Shown: positions 41,844-51,249, counted from the first letter of the stretch. The stretch is 64,000 bases of DNA from Bacteroidales bacterium UBA7569 (GCA_002477945.1 DLLF01000036.1:37489-101488), one strand, 5' to 3'. Translations and numbers: made by a program. The notes: generated by a model from the sequence alone, not told the origin.

Positions 41844-42578
41844 TCAGAACAGCACAACTCCTCCGATACCCGCCAGAAACGTCACTGTCAGTCCCAATAG
41901 GTAGCCTCCGGTAACTTCTGTTTCAGCATGTTCGTTTAGGTATAGTCTTGCCCACATAACAATCCAACTTGCAATCAGTATGCCTGTCCATACCATATAG
42001 GGGAAAATATTCATGTACAAACAGTAGGCTAACACCCCGCCAAGCAATACTCCCATCATCGTCAGGTGGGCGCTTATTTTCCACCGGTAGTTTATGAGAA
42101 ATATGCATAGCAAACTTATGGTGGCACCTGTGGCGATCATATTGATGATTCGGGGCATTCCTAATACGAAACGTAAGAACAAACACCACGATATGGCAGA
42201 AACTGTTCCGTAAACATAAGGGATACGTCTGCTTTCCTTGTCGTGCATATAGGCTTTTTTGATGTCTCCGCCCCAAAGCAGAAGCAGAGCGGAGAAAGGA
42301 ATAAGACAAGTCAGGACAAACGTTCCTGTCACCACGGTCACGTACCATCTGCTTGGAATAACCCCTCCCTGCAACTGGGCTATATAAATGCATAGCAACA
42401 ACATGGCGTAGGTCGGTACAAGCATCGGGTGCAGCAAAATACTTACTATTTGGGCAATTCGTCTGATAATGCAGGGTGTTTGTCTGGTTTCTGAAGTTTG
42501 CTTTTTATATGACGATACGCAGTCTTGCAACGGGAATATGAAGTTGTTTTCTGTATTTGGCAACGGTTCTGCGGGCAA
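41844..42578 (-). CDS. Predicted membrane protein, PAP2-like C-terminal part
   Basis: The protein has five to six hydrophobic helices. Its second half resembles the C-terminal half of PAP2-type phosphatases, with 'KISAHLTMMG' containing His and 'EVTGGYLLG' at the end. The full phosphatase motifs (KxxxxxxRP, PSGH, SRxxxxxH) are not all present, so enzymatic activity is doubtful. The only ATG before the first helix is at 42578, which overlaps the rpoN stop by 74 nt. The similar region begins near residue 38, so a non-ATG start around 42470 is possible. It continues the rpoN gene string. Confidence 0.65.
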   Translation of the reverse strand: MPAEPLPNTENNFIFPLQDCVSSYKKQTSETRQTPCIIRRIAQIVSILLHPMLVPTYAMLLLCIYIAQLQGGVIPSRWYVTVVTGTFVLTCLIPFSALLLLWGGDIKKAYMHDKESRRIPYVYGTVSAISWCLFLRFVLGMPRIINMIATGATISLLCIFLINYRWKISAHLTMMGVLLGGVLAYCLYMNIFPYMVWTGILIASWIVMWARLYLNEHAETEVTGGYLLGLTVTFLAGIGGVVLF

Positions 42579-43980
42579 TGGTAAAACCTTTTTCCCGCAG
42601 TGCTTCCACCAATTCGTCGTCGTTGAGCGGGTTTTGTTTGTCCTCTTTGTCTATGATGTCAAGCAGTGCATTCTTGATGGCGCGGGTCGCAACCTCTTCC
42701 CCGCTTTCGTTGGTCATCGACTCGGAGAAGAAAAACTTGAGAGGCAACACACCGTAAGGGGTCTGTACATATTTGGAATTCGATACCCTGGAGATAGTTG
42801 ATATGTCGTATCCCGTCTTGTCCGCAACATCTTTCAGAATCATCGGCTTGAGCAGATTCTCGTCCCCTTCCAAGAAATAGTCTCGCTGCAATTGCACAAT
42901 GGCGGTCATCGTGCGGGTCAATGTCTCATTCCGTTGACGCACTGCGTCTATAAACCAACGCGCCGAATCTATTCTGTCCTTGATGAAAGAGATAGCCTCT
43001 TTCTCTTCTCTCGTATGGGTACTCTGACGCTGGTAGTTCTGTAAAATTTGGTTGAACTCACTGTTTACATGCAATTCCGGAATGTTCCCATTGTTCAGGG
43101 AAATGGTAATGTTGTTTCCGTTTACCTCTACAATGAAGTCTGGAATGATTGTATGACCAGTGTATAGATCCTGTTGCAACGCATTGCCCGGTTTGGGAGT
43201 GAGATGGCGGATCTCTGTCTCAGCTTCTCTGAGTTGCTGGTCGGTAATTCCTAAACGGTCTATAATCTTCTGATAATGATGTGTGGCAAACTCTTTGTAG
43301 TATTTTTCAAGAATCTTGGTCGCCAATACCACGCTTGGACTTTGTTGCCGGCGTTGCAATTGTAATAGAAGACACTCTTGCAAGTTCCTGGCACACACGC
43401 CGGCAGGCTCAAAATTGTATTGTATGGTGTGGATTATATCCATCATCTCCTTGTCGCTTATGTCTATGTTGGCATGAAATGCCAAGTCATCGGCCAGGGC
43501 TTCGGGTGATCTGCTCAGGTAACCGTTCTCATCTATGTTACCTAATATATATTGTGCCACCTTTCGTTTATCTTCACTCAAGGGCAACAACCCTAATTGT
43601 CCTGACAGGTATTCTTGGAAACTCTCCCCTACCGAAAAGGGAATGTCTTCTTGCTTGTCATCGGGCGAAGAATTGTTGCTGTGGAGCATATAGTCGGGTG
43701 TGTCGTCATCCGATATGTAGTCACTTAGGTCAAATTCATCATTCTGCAGGGCGTCTTCCCCTTCATTGTCATTGTCGAACTCTTCGTTGAGCGATTCTTC
43801 TTTTGCATCGTCCCCGCGTTCCAGCCCTGGATTTTCTTCCAATTCTCTGTCGATACGCTGTTCTAATTCCAACGTGGTATATTCCAGCACCCGAACTTCC
43901 TGTATCTGCATAGGAGTAAGAGTGGTACGTTGTTTTAGAGCCGTTTCTTGTGTCAGGGATGCTTTGGTGGACATACGCAA
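42505..43980 (-). CDS. rpoN: RNA polymerase sigma-54 factor
   Basis: RpoN directs transcription from -24/-12 promoters and requires AAA+ activators. The 491-residue protein has region I ('LTPMQIQEVRVLEYTTLELEQ'), an acidic region II (about 50-110), the core-binding region, and a C-terminal DNA-binding part with the RpoN box 'ARRTVAKYRKQL' (469-480). No sigma-54 activator (bEBP) gene is present in the window. It is 5 nt downstream of the aminotransferase gene and overlaps the next membrane-protein frame. An ATG two codons inside (43974) could also be the start. Confidence 0.96.
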   Translation of the reverse strand: MRMSTKASLTQETALKQRTTLTPMQIQEVRVLEYTTLELEQRIDRELEENPGLERGDDAKEESLNEEFDNDNEGEDALQNDEFDLSDYISDDDTPDYMLHSNNSSPDDKQEDIPFSVGESFQEYLSGQLGLLPLSEDKRKVAQYILGNIDENGYLSRSPEALADDLAFHANIDISDKEMMDIIHTIQYNFEPAGVCARNLQECLLLQLQRRQQSPSVVLATKILEKYYKEFATHHYQKIIDRLGITDQQLREAETEIRHLTPKPGNALQQDLYTGHTIIPDFIVEVNGNNITISLNNGNIPELHVNSEFNQILQNYQRQSTHTREEKEAISFIKDRIDSARWFIDAVRQRNETLTRTMTAIVQLQRDYFLEGDENLLKPMILKDVADKTGYDISTISRVSNSKYVQTPYGVLPLKFFFSESMTNESGEEVATRAIKNALLDIIDKEDKQNPLNDDELVEALREKGFTIARRTVAKYRKQLHIPVARLRIVI

Positions 43981-43985
43981 AAGTC

Positions 43986-45116
43986 TTACAATGTTAATTC
44001 ATTCACTGCACGGATGATATAGTTCTGCTGTTCTTCGCTTAATTCGGTATGCATTGGCAGACTAAGTACACACCGAGCCAATTTCTCCGCTACGGGAAAG
44101 TCGCCCTCGTGGTAACGTGGGTCTTGGTATGCTTTCTGCAAATGCAGAGGTACTGGGTAATATACCATGGCAGGGATTCCTCTTTCAGCCAGTCCCTCTT
44201 TGAGCGCATCGCGGGAACATCCCTCTTTTATGCGGAGGGTGTACTGGTGAAAAACGTGTGTCGAATAAGGTGCTCTGGAGGGCGTCAATACGTTGGGGTT
44301 CTCTGCAAATCCTTTGTCGTAGTATTCGGCGGCCTTTTGTCTTTTTTCTGTATATTCATCAAGGTGAGGTAGTTTGGCATTCAACACTGCGGCTTGGATA
44401 CTGTCAAGACGGGAATTCACGCCAATCATGTCATGATGATAACGTACCACCATACCATGGTTGGCTATGGCACGTAGTTTTTCCGCCAGTTCATCGTTGT
44501 TTGTAAAGATTGCACCGCCGTCACCATAGCAACCTAAATTCTTGGAGGGGAAGAACGAAGTACAACCTGCATCTCCCATACAGCCGGCTTTCATGGCTGT
44601 TCCGTCTTGGAATATGCAGGTGGCGTTGATGGCCTGACAAGCGTCCTCTACGACATATAGGTTATGTTCTTTCGCAATTTGCAATATCTCTTCCATGTTG
44701 GCACATTGTCCGAACAAGTGAACGGGGACAATGGCTTTGGTCTTTGGCGTGATGGCGCGACGGATTGCCTCTGTTGAGATGTTGAAAGTATCCCAATCCA
44801 CATCCACTACCACCGGCGTCAAGTGTAGTAATGCCGCCACCTCTGCCGTGGCAATAAAAGTAAATGTAGGTGTTATTACCTCGTCTCCGGGTTGCAATCC
44901 TAATCCCATCAAGGCAATCTGCAAGGCATCCGTTCCGTTTCCTACGGGGATGACATGTCGCACCCCTAAGAAGTTTTCCAAGTTGGTTTGGAAAGTTGTC
45001 ACCTGCTTCCCTCTGATGAAAGAGGAGGTGTCAAGCACTTCCTGAATACCCGCATCCACTTCTTGTTTGATCGCCAAGTACTGCGATTGAAGATCCACCA
45101 TCTGTATCTTTCTCAT
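43986..45116 (-). CDS. WbpE/WlbC-like sugar-nucleotide aminotransferase (DegT family)
   Basis: This PLP-dependent enzyme of 376 residues, with the Schiff-base Lys192 in 'FFPSKNLGCYGDGGAIF', belongs to the DegT/DnrJ/EryC1 family. Sequence blocks such as 'NGTDALQIALM', 'GDEVITPTFTFIATAE' and 'GVNSRLDSIQAAVL' correspond closely to P. aeruginosa WbpE. WbpE transfers the amino group from glutamate to C3 of UDP-2-acetamido-3-keto-glucuronate. The dehydrogenase and acetyltransferase for the steps before and after it are at 17187-18831. It is flanked by ybbR (15 nt) and rpoN (5 nt) in one transcriptional direction. Confidence 0.88.
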   Translation of the reverse strand: MRKIQMVDLQSQYLAIKQEVDAGIQEVLDTSSFIRGKQVTTFQTNLENFLGVRHVIPVGNGTDALQIALMGLGLQPGDEVITPTFTFIATAEVAALLHLTPVVVDVDWDTFNISTEAIRRAITPKTKAIVPVHLFGQCANMEEILQIAKEHNLYVVEDACQAINATCIFQDGTAMKAGCMGDAGCTSFFPSKNLGCYGDGGAIFTNNDELAEKLRAIANHGMVVRYHHDMIGVNSRLDSIQAAVLNAKLPHLDEYTEKRQKAAEYYDKGFAENPNVLTPSRAPYSTHVFHQYTLRIKEGCSRDALKEGLAERGIPAMVYYPVPLHLQKAYQDPRYHEGDFPVAEKLARCVLSLPMHTELSEEQQNYIIRAVNELTL

Positions 45117-45131
45117 CTCTTTTCCTTTCTG

Positions 45132-46103
45132 TTAATGCTCAATGATGTATTCCACTTCCTGTGGGCTTACTCGACAACTTAGTACGTATGGGTTCTGTGT
45201 AACCACTTGTACAGAGAGCAAACTGCCGTTTCCCTGAGGAAACGGACATTGCACCTTCAAATCTTGCGCTTGTATATCACCGAAATGAGATATCCCGACC
45301 CTCACCACAACCTCCGCTATGGCAGGAAATGTTCTCAAATGTAAACCTTGAGGTACTTCTTGGGGGACAATTGGTAGGTTGAAAACCTTCTCCGTATATT
45401 GTTCCGCAAAAGCATACAGATTCACGTGCGCATTTCCCAAACGCGCTCCTTGGGGGACGATAAGCGGAACTCGCGCATTCATGCTGTCCTTGATGTCATT
45501 GAATACAATGTTCTCTGTATAAACACATTGAATGGTGTCTAACACCTCTTTCGGAGCATAGATGGTAACCATGGTTGGATCCACCTTGGGCTCTGCTGCC
45601 AACAAGTATTGCGTGGCGGATAGCACCTGTCCGGTGAACACCACTTTCACCTTCTTGTGCTTTTGTTTCTGGAACTCTCTGACAATAGTCTCCGGTAAAA
45701 TGCGTTGCAACTTGGCTGTGCCTTGCAGTTGGTCTGTGACGCGCTGCCTGATTTGCTCCGAATAGATGGTTATCTGACCCGACTCTCCCGATAATTGGCT
45801 GGATAGATCAAATTGTATGGCAGAGAAACTTGTTTGCCTGTATGCACGCAAACGTTTTCCTTGGTCTCGGATTACTATTTGGATGCTTTGAGGCAACGGT
45901 TCGCTGAATACCACATCCTCCGACACCCCTGCATACTCAACGGGTATATCCAATGTTCGTTCGCGTACCGAATTCAGTGAATGACCAAACCACAATATGG
46001 TGGCAAAAAGCAGAAACAGACAAAACGTTCCCAAGTTCCGGTCTTGGAAGAATGTCTCCATTTTCCGCAGGATCTGATATACTTTTTGCTTGCGGGTAGT
46101 CAT
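45132..46103 (-). CDS. YbbR-domain protein
   Basis: The 323-residue protein has one N-terminal membrane helix (about 24-42, 'NLGTFCLFLLFATILWFG') and an extracytoplasmic region with YbbR-like repeats. These are beta-rich domains of about 80 residues, here in at least two to three copies. In Firmicutes the YbbR protein CdaR regulates a diadenylate cyclase, but no cyclase is adjacent here. In Bacteroidales the order nusB-yajC-ybbR is common, and it is kept here. Confidence 0.82.
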   Translation of the reverse strand: MTTRKQKVYQILRKMETFFQDRNLGTFCLFLLFATILWFGHSLNSVRERTLDIPVEYAGVSEDVVFSEPLPQSIQIVIRDQGKRLRAYRQTSFSAIQFDLSSQLSGESGQITIYSEQIRQRVTDQLQGTAKLQRILPETIVREFQKQKHKKVKVVFTGQVLSATQYLLAAEPKVDPTMVTIYAPKEVLDTIQCVYTENIVFNDIKDSMNARVPLIVPQGARLGNAHVNLYAFAEQYTEKVFNLPIVPQEVPQGLHLRTFPAIAEVVVRVGISHFGDIQAQDLKVQCPFPQGNGSLLSVQVVTQNPYVLSCRVSPQEVEYIIEH

Positions 46104-46192
46104 GTTTGTCTCCGATTTGTGTATTGCTTTTTTTGCCGATTCGGCGGAATGTCAGCCCTGTGCGAACAATTCACACGCTCGTTGTTGAGCCT

Positions 46193-46522
46193 TTATGCCT
46201 TCTCGCTCGTAGCCTTTTCAGCATCCTCTGCACTTACATACACGGAAGCCTTGTCCACTTTGATAGTGATGTCCTTTGCAATTTCCACGATGAATGTGGT
46301 CTCGTTCACTTCCTTTATGATACCGTATATACCACCTGCTGTCACCACTCTGTCTCCTTTCTTGAGAGCATCACGCTGTTTCTGCAACTCCTTTTGACGC
46401 TTGGTTTGCGGACGGATCATAAAGAAATAAAAGACTACAAAGATGAGAAGCATCATGATAAGGAACGACCATGTACTTTGTCCTCCCTGCTGTTGTTCTT
46501 GTAGAAGAATGTAACTGAGCAT
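46193..46522 (-). CDS. yajC: Preprotein translocase accessory subunit YajC
   Basis: This 109-residue membrane protein has a single N-terminal helix (about 18-36, 'TWSFLIMMLLIFVVFYFFMI'). It is followed by the family motif 'RPQTKRQKELQ' and a small basic/beta domain with 'GDRVVTAGGIYGII'. YajC associates with SecDF at the Sec translocon. It stands 72 nt after nusB and 89 nt before ybbR. Confidence 0.94.
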   Translation of the reverse strand: MLSYILLQEQQQGGQSTWSFLIMMLLIFVVFYFFMIRPQTKRQKELQKQRDALKKGDRVVTAGGIYGIIKEVNETTFIVEIAKDITIKVDKASVYVSAEDAEKATSEKA

Positions 46523-46594
46523 ACTTTTTATTGTTTTAATAAGTGTTTATGTTATGGTTTATAGAATTCCTTTCGATTGCAGCCCATGCGATTT

Positions 46595-47671
46595 CTATTC
46601 AGCAGAAACCGCCTTGAGCAACTTGTTTTCTCGTTTCAACGTCGCAACGGCTTCTTCCAAAATACCATTGATGAACATCGGACTGTTTTCCGATGAATAC
46701 TCCTTGGCAATATCTATATATTCGTTCATGGATACTTGTAGCATAATGTCTGGGAAAGTGGTAATTTCTGCCAATGCCACCTTGAGTATTATCATATCCA
46801 TATACGACAAACGCTCTTTGTCCCAGTTCTTCAAGCAGGAAACAATGAGATTCTCATACTCTTCGGAATTCTTTACTACGCTGTCTAACAATCGTTCGCC
46901 AAACTTGCACTCTTTGTTCTTGTTGCCGGTTCCTGCCCAAGCGTTTTTGTCTTCCTGAAACATTTCCAAGAGCAACTGATTGGCTCCGTTGTCTTCTTTG
47001 AAGCGCTTGATGGTTTTTACAACATAACTGATAACCATATCCGCCTCCACAGTCCAATCCCGTCCGTCCAATGCGATCTCTAATTCTTCAAGAGCATTTT
47101 CCATTTCGGTATTGTCGGTCAGCAGATTGTTGAATATCTTCCTCCATATAGCCTTGTCATCATCGTATGAACAATCTTCTTTGCTCATATACTCTTCATA
47201 GAAAGAAGAATCCGCTATTTGCTTGTATAGTGTTCCTAACGATTCGTGAGCGGCATCCCAACCCAAACGCCTTTCTTCTATGGCTGAACGTAAGGTCTTG
47301 TTTTCAAAGAGTTGTTGGGCAAACCGGTTGTTTGCGAAACGCCAATTTGCCTCAAAAGGTGTATGCATTATTTTTGCACGCTCTTGGGCGTCTTCCATGC
47401 GCTGCTGGGCATAGCGGGTCAGTTCATACACCAAGTCCAATAGCAATAAGTATAGGTTGTACGTGTCCTCGTAGGATTTCTCCAATTGCTTGCGGGCATC
47501 GCATAAAGTCTGTGCTTTCTGTTTTGTCCCGTCCTCTCCGCTCTCAGGTAGCCCTTCTCCTTCGTTCTGGTAATAGGCAAAGACAACTTGCAGAACTTTT
47601 ATTCTCACTAATGTTCTGTTGATTAATGTTCTGTTTTGTCCTTGGGGGGTCTCTGCGAAATTGTCATTCAT
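46595..47671 (-). CDS. nusB: Transcription antitermination protein NusB, long Bacteroidetes form
   Basis: NusB binds the boxA RNA with NusE in rRNA antitermination. The protein is 358 residues, far longer than E. coli NusB (139). The conserved NusB fold is at the C-terminus ('WDKERLSYMDMIILKVALAEI' and 'VSMNEYIDIAKEYSSENSPMFINGIL'). The N-terminal half is an extra helical region that starts with the 'LVRIKVLQVVFAYYQ' motif. Long NusB proteins of about 300 residues are usual in Bacteroidetes. It is the first gene of the minus-strand string and has a clear promoter at 47712-47742. Confidence 0.9.
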   Translation of the reverse strand: MNDNFAETPQGQNRTLINRTLVRIKVLQVVFAYYQNEGEGLPESGEDGTKQKAQTLCDARKQLEKSYEDTYNLYLLLLDLVYELTRYAQQRMEDAQERAKIMHTPFEANWRFANNRFAQQLFENKTLRSAIEERRLGWDAAHESLGTLYKQIADSSFYEEYMSKEDCSYDDDKAIWRKIFNNLLTDNTEMENALEELEIALDGRDWTVEADMVISYVVKTIKRFKEDNGANQLLLEMFQEDKNAWAGTGNKNKECKFGERLLDSVVKNSEEYENLIVSCLKNWDKERLSYMDMIILKVALAEITTFPDIMLQVSMNEYIDIAKEYSSENSPMFINGILEEAVATLKRENKLLKAVSAE

Positions 47672-47711
47672 ATCCGTTTTTGCTGTCTGTTCTTTGCGTA
47701 TAATCGTTGTG

Positions 47712-47742
47712 CAAAGTTACACTATTTTTGCGACCTGGCAAA
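47712..47742 (-). promoter_or_regulatory. Promoter of nusB-yajC-ybbR
   Basis: On the minus strand TTTG (47739-47742), a 19-nt spacer and TAACTTTG (47712-47719), 41 nt upstream of the nusB start. It is divergent from the promoter at 47778. Confidence 0.85.
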
Positions 47743-47777
47743 CGGTTAAATGGGTATTTTTATTTTTATGTAATTTG

Positions 47778-47809
47778 TTTGCAAGGGAAAAACAAATGTC
47801 GTACCTTTG
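47778..47809 (+). promoter_or_regulatory. Promoter of the BpuR-like gene
   Basis: TTTG (47778-47781), a 20-nt spacer and TACCTTTG (47802-47809), 60 nt upstream of the ATG at 47869. It rules out the in-frame start at 47707, which lies before the promoter. Confidence 0.85.
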
Positions 47810-47868
47810 TCGGTCGAAAAGGTGCTGCATGGGCTATTGCAGAATGTGGCAATATAATGATTAATCAG

Positions 47869-48267
47869 ATGGAAAATCGTAGATTTGAAGACAAAAAAGA
47901 ACCGGAGATCGTTTATTCTCGTTCGGTAAAGGCTGGCAAACGTATCTATTACTTGGATGTAAAGAAAGCGCGCAACGAAGATCTGTATCTTTGCATTACG
48001 GAGAGCAAGCGCAAGTCAGGGGCGGAAGAAGAAACTCCCGTCTTCGAAAAGCATAAAGTGTTCCTCTATAAAGAGGATTTTGCTCATTTCGTGGAAGGGC
48101 TCAATGACGTGATTGGTTATGTGGAGAAGCAATTGGGGCAGATAGAGGAACGTCAGGCATGGAATCCTGAGGAAAACAACGATGCTGCTGCAGACACAGA
48201 GGAGAAAGACTCCGATGAACCAAAAAAACGAAAGGGGCTGTTCGGACGTTTGTCGAAAAAAGACTGA
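47869..48267 (+). CDS. BpuR-like Pur-family nucleic-acid binding protein (DUF3276)
   Basis: This 132-residue protein has a Pur-alpha-type single-stranded nucleic-acid binding domain (about 5-85, 'RSVKAGKRIYYLDVKKARNEDLYLCITE'), followed by an acidic linker and a basic end ('KKRKGLFGRLSKKD'). Homologues in Bacteroidetes (DUF3276) and BpuR of Borrelia bind DNA and RNA and regulate genes. An alternative ATG is at 47857, four codons earlier. It is a single gene transcribed divergently from nusB and ends in a terminator shared with rnhB. Confidence 0.86.
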   Translation: MENRRFEDKKEPEIVYSRSVKAGKRIYYLDVKKARNEDLYLCITESKRKSGAEEETPVFEKHKVFLYKEDFAHFVEGLNDVIGYVEKQLGQIEERQAWNPEENNDAAADTEEKDSDEPKKRKGLFGRLSKKD

Positions 48268-48315
48268 GCCGTTTCTGGGACAAATCGCTTGCCGCATAGC
48301 GGTTGCATTGTGGAT

Positions 48316-48355
48316 AGCGGGAGGATGATTGTTCATCTTCTCGCTTGTTTGTTGT
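48316..48355 (+). terminator. Terminator after the BpuR-like gene
   Basis: A 13-bp stem with two G-U pairs (48316-48328 with 48333-48345), loop ttgt, followed by 'tgtttgttgt'. It lies between convergent genes. Confidence 0.75.
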
Positions 48356-48356
48356 G

Positions 48357-48956
48357 CTATGTCTTTGGTCTGATGTCTTTCGTCGTGAAATGAAAAGTCT
48401 TTCTGTGGTAAGGACTCAATCCAAATTCCATAACGGCTTTCCTGTGTTGTAGGGTGGGATAACCTTTGTTCTTGTCCCAACCGTACTGCGGATATTCTTC
48501 ATGCAGGCGGAGCATATAATCATCCCTGTATGTTTTGGCCAATACGGATGCTGCTGCAATCGACATATAGGTCGCATCACCGTGTACGATGGTTCTGTGT
48601 GGGATAAAATGGTAAGGTTTGAACCTGTTCCCGTCCACCAGGATGTGTTTCGGGCGGATGGACAGCAGATCCAATGCACGGTGCATGGCCAATATGGAAG
48701 CATTGAGTATATTTATTCTGTCAATCTCTTCTGCCGTTACCTCTCCTATGCTCCAAGCCAATGCCTCTTTTTCAATGACAGGACGTAGCGCATATCGCTG
48801 TTGCTCTGTCAGTTGCTTGGAATCATTCAACAACTCGTTGCAAAAGGAGGAGGGCAGGATAACCGCTGCTGCAAACACTGGACCGCACAGACAGCCTCTG
48901 CCCGCTTCGTCACAACCCGCTTCCGGAATATCTCTTATCATATAGGGCTTGAGCAT
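48357..48956 (-). CDS. rnhB: Ribonuclease HII
   Basis: RNase HII removes ribonucleotides from DNA and RNA primers. The 199-residue protein has the catalytic 'DEAGRGCLCGP' motif near residue 16, 'DSKQL' about 45, the Asp in 'HILVDG' near 104, and the last acid in 'YRDDYMLRLH'. It begins 6 nt after the TamL gene ends on the same strand, so the two may be co-transcribed. Confidence 0.95.
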   Translation of the reverse strand: MLKPYMIRDIPEAGCDEAGRGCLCGPVFAAAVILPSSFCNELLNDSKQLTEQQRYALRPVIEKEALAWSIGEVTAEEIDRINILNASILAMHRALDLLSIRPKHILVDGNRFKPYHFIPHRTIVHGDATYMSIAAASVLAKTYRDDYMLRLHEEYPQYGWDKNKGYPTLQHRKAVMEFGLSPYHRKTFHFTTKDIRPKT

Positions 48957-48962
48957 GGATGT

Positions 48963-51194
48963 TCAGAATGGATAACCTATGGCGAAATGGAATGTCATAT
49001 CATCTTTCCAACCCAACCCGTTGCGTACGGTGCGCCATTGCGTCTGATCCGTGTATAGTCTTGACGGGTCGTATAGTTTTACACCGAAGTCAACGCGGAA
49101 AACAAAGAAACTGAAATCCAAACGCAAACCTATTCCGTAACTCCAGGCAATCTGTTTGTAGAATTCGTCTGTTTTGAATTGCCCGTGTGGCTGCGATTCG
49201 TAGTCCCGTATGGTCCAGATGTTTCCTGCATCGGTGAATAGTGCCAACTCAAGAAACTTGAAGAACTTGAACCGGTATTCCAGATTCAGATCCAGTTTGA
49301 TATCGCCCGTTTGGTTGTTGTAGTCTATCCTGCTTCCTGTTCCGCTGTAACCCCCCGGACCTAATGTCCGTACCGACCAGCCTCGCACGCTGTTGGCACC
49401 TCCGGAGAAATATCGTTTCTCAAACGGAATGGACGATGCATTTCCGTAAGGCACTGCTACGCCCAATGCGGCATGATATACCAAACGGTGCGATTTGTTG
49501 AATATCTGGTAATAGGTGAAATCCGCATCAGCCTTGGCATATTGGGCATATCGTATGTTGAATATCTTGTATATCCCGTCATCCCCTTTTGGAAGATGAC
49601 ACGCCGCACTGATGCCGTATAGCAGATTCCCTGCTGTCTCTATCGAATAGTGAATCGTGGTGTAGTTGCGTAGTGGTTGCTGTGTCCGCTGGGATGTGTA
49701 ACTTCCTGCGTATGCCCAACTGGTAATGAAGTGATCTTCGTAGGAATAACGTAGCAGGTTGCTGCTTTGCAGGAAATAACTCCTGAATTCTTCCGATATC
49801 CATGGAAGATAAACATAACTTATATCCACGATGTTGAAGTAATGCTTCAGCCGTTTGTTCTTTCCAGTCAATGTATACTGGATATTGGCATTGGCAATGG
49901 TTCTGGTGTATTCCTCCGGACGGTTCTGATAATGGTAGGACACACTCAGTTTCGTAGAGGAAGGAAACCTGAGAGATGCCTCCGCTTTGCCTTCTATGGC
50001 ACGTCCTCCCGTTTGTCTCCATTCGTAACTTCCTCTTCCGTTAAGGGAAAACTCTTCTCCGCCTCTGAAAATATTCCTGTTGGTGTAGCCCGCACCGGCC
50101 GCTATGCCCCAGTCGCCGGCAGAGTAGGTTCCCTCCACTTCTGCCGAAACGGTATGCGTCTTTCCTCTCGATAGCACAATGTAGCAGCATAGTTCGTCAC
50201 AGCCCGTTTGCTCGAATTGGATGCTTACGTATTTAACGGGACCTAAAGCGTTGAGAGCCGTGTATGTCTTTTCTACGTCACGTTCATCATAAATCTTTCC
50301 CGGCACAATGGCGCATTCTCGGATAAGTGTCCTTTGACGCAGCATCGGGCGGCCTGCGTAGGTAAATGTGTACCCGCCTTTTTGTTCGCGTATTTCCTCT
50401 GTTTTTGTGTATTGTTCCCTGTCATATTCTGTTACGAAATTTACGGAAACAATCTTGAAACGTGTAAACAATTGAGCCTGTACCGAATCGGGAGCCTCTT
50501 GGATGTAGTCTTGCAAACTGAGTTCAAGATCCGCTTCGTTCGAGCGGAAAGCACTGTCTGCCGTATATTGCAGGTAGTCTTTGTCAAACAGATAGTATCC
50601 TTCAATGCGCATGCGTCTTGTAATGCGCTGGCGTTCTTCGTCCAGTTTGTCGGCATCCAGCAGCATACCCTTTGTGATGACGGAGTGTCTGTTGGTGGCA
50701 ATCTGCTTCAGCGTGGGTTGGCTCACTCGCACTCTGTAGTCTCTCACGGTGTATGGAGTGCCTGCCGTGATGGTGTAGGTGAGGTCGAGTTTCCGTTTTT
50801 CGATGCGGATCGTTGTATCCACTTGGGCATTGAAGTAGCCTTTGTTTTCCATAGCCCGCTGCAATTGCTGCATACTTGACTGAGTCAGCGATTCATCATA
50901 TATCTCGGGTGCCTCGCCTATTTTCAGCAACTGCCGGTTGATCCATTTGGTAGTGTCTCTGCCGGCCAGGTTGTAAACGTCCAACTGAAGTTTCCAGAAT
51001 CCGAAAACCTCGCTGTTTGGCGTTTGTCTCAGGTATGCTTTCATCTCGTCACCTGTAACTTCTTTCGTGTCGGTGATGTGCAGTTTGGTCTTGTTCAGAA
51101 GATATTTGTCGGCTGGCACAAACTTGGTGGTCTGGCAACTGTATAAACCAAACAACAAGAGCAATGTCAGTATGTGCCTGCACCGGTTTCTCAT
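48963..51194 (-). CDS. TamL-like BamA-family outer-membrane lipoprotein
   Basis: The 743-residue protein is a BamA/TamA-family barrel. From the ATG at 51194 the signal sequence ends in a lipobox-like 'FGLYSC' with Cys20, so the mature protein is a lipoprotein. This is the TamL variant that replaces TamA in Bacteroidetes. POTRA-type domains follow (three, about 40-330), then the 16-strand barrel ('GGANSVRGWSVRTLGPGGYSG' is the strand-plug motif) ending 'FHFAIGYPF'. The C-terminal Phe is typical. In many Bacteroidetes the gene is adjacent to a SpoU methyltransferase, as here. TamB is not in the window. Confidence 0.9.
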   Translation of the reverse strand: MRNRCRHILTLLLLFGLYSCQTTKFVPADKYLLNKTKLHITDTKEVTGDEMKAYLRQTPNSEVFGFWKLQLDVYNLAGRDTTKWINRQLLKIGEAPEIYDESLTQSSMQQLQRAMENKGYFNAQVDTTIRIEKRKLDLTYTITAGTPYTVRDYRVRVSQPTLKQIATNRHSVITKGMLLDADKLDEERQRITRRMRIEGYYLFDKDYLQYTADSAFRSNEADLELSLQDYIQEAPDSVQAQLFTRFKIVSVNFVTEYDREQYTKTEEIREQKGGYTFTYAGRPMLRQRTLIRECAIVPGKIYDERDVEKTYTALNALGPVKYVSIQFEQTGCDELCCYIVLSRGKTHTVSAEVEGTYSAGDWGIAAGAGYTNRNIFRGGEEFSLNGRGSYEWRQTGGRAIEGKAEASLRFPSSTKLSVSYHYQNRPEEYTRTIANANIQYTLTGKNKRLKHYFNIVDISYVYLPWISEEFRSYFLQSSNLLRYSYEDHFITSWAYAGSYTSQRTQQPLRNYTTIHYSIETAGNLLYGISAACHLPKGDDGIYKIFNIRYAQYAKADADFTYYQIFNKSHRLVYHAALGVAVPYGNASSIPFEKRYFSGGANSVRGWSVRTLGPGGYSGTGSRIDYNNQTGDIKLDLNLEYRFKFFKFLELALFTDAGNIWTIRDYESQPHGQFKTDEFYKQIAWSYGIGLRLDFSFFVFRVDFGVKLYDPSRLYTDQTQWRTVRNGLGWKDDMTFHFAIGYPF

Positions 51195-51217
51195 CGGGGA
51201 AAAGTCGTTTAATCTCG

Positions 51218-51249
51218 CAAAGATACCATTTCTTTTTTTGTTATCCAAC
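51218..51249 (-). promoter_or_regulatory. Promoter of tamL
   Basis: On the minus strand GTTG (51246-51249), a 20-nt spacer and TATCTTTG (51218-51225). It overlaps the divergent promoter of the SpoU gene by 13 nt. Confidence 0.6.
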
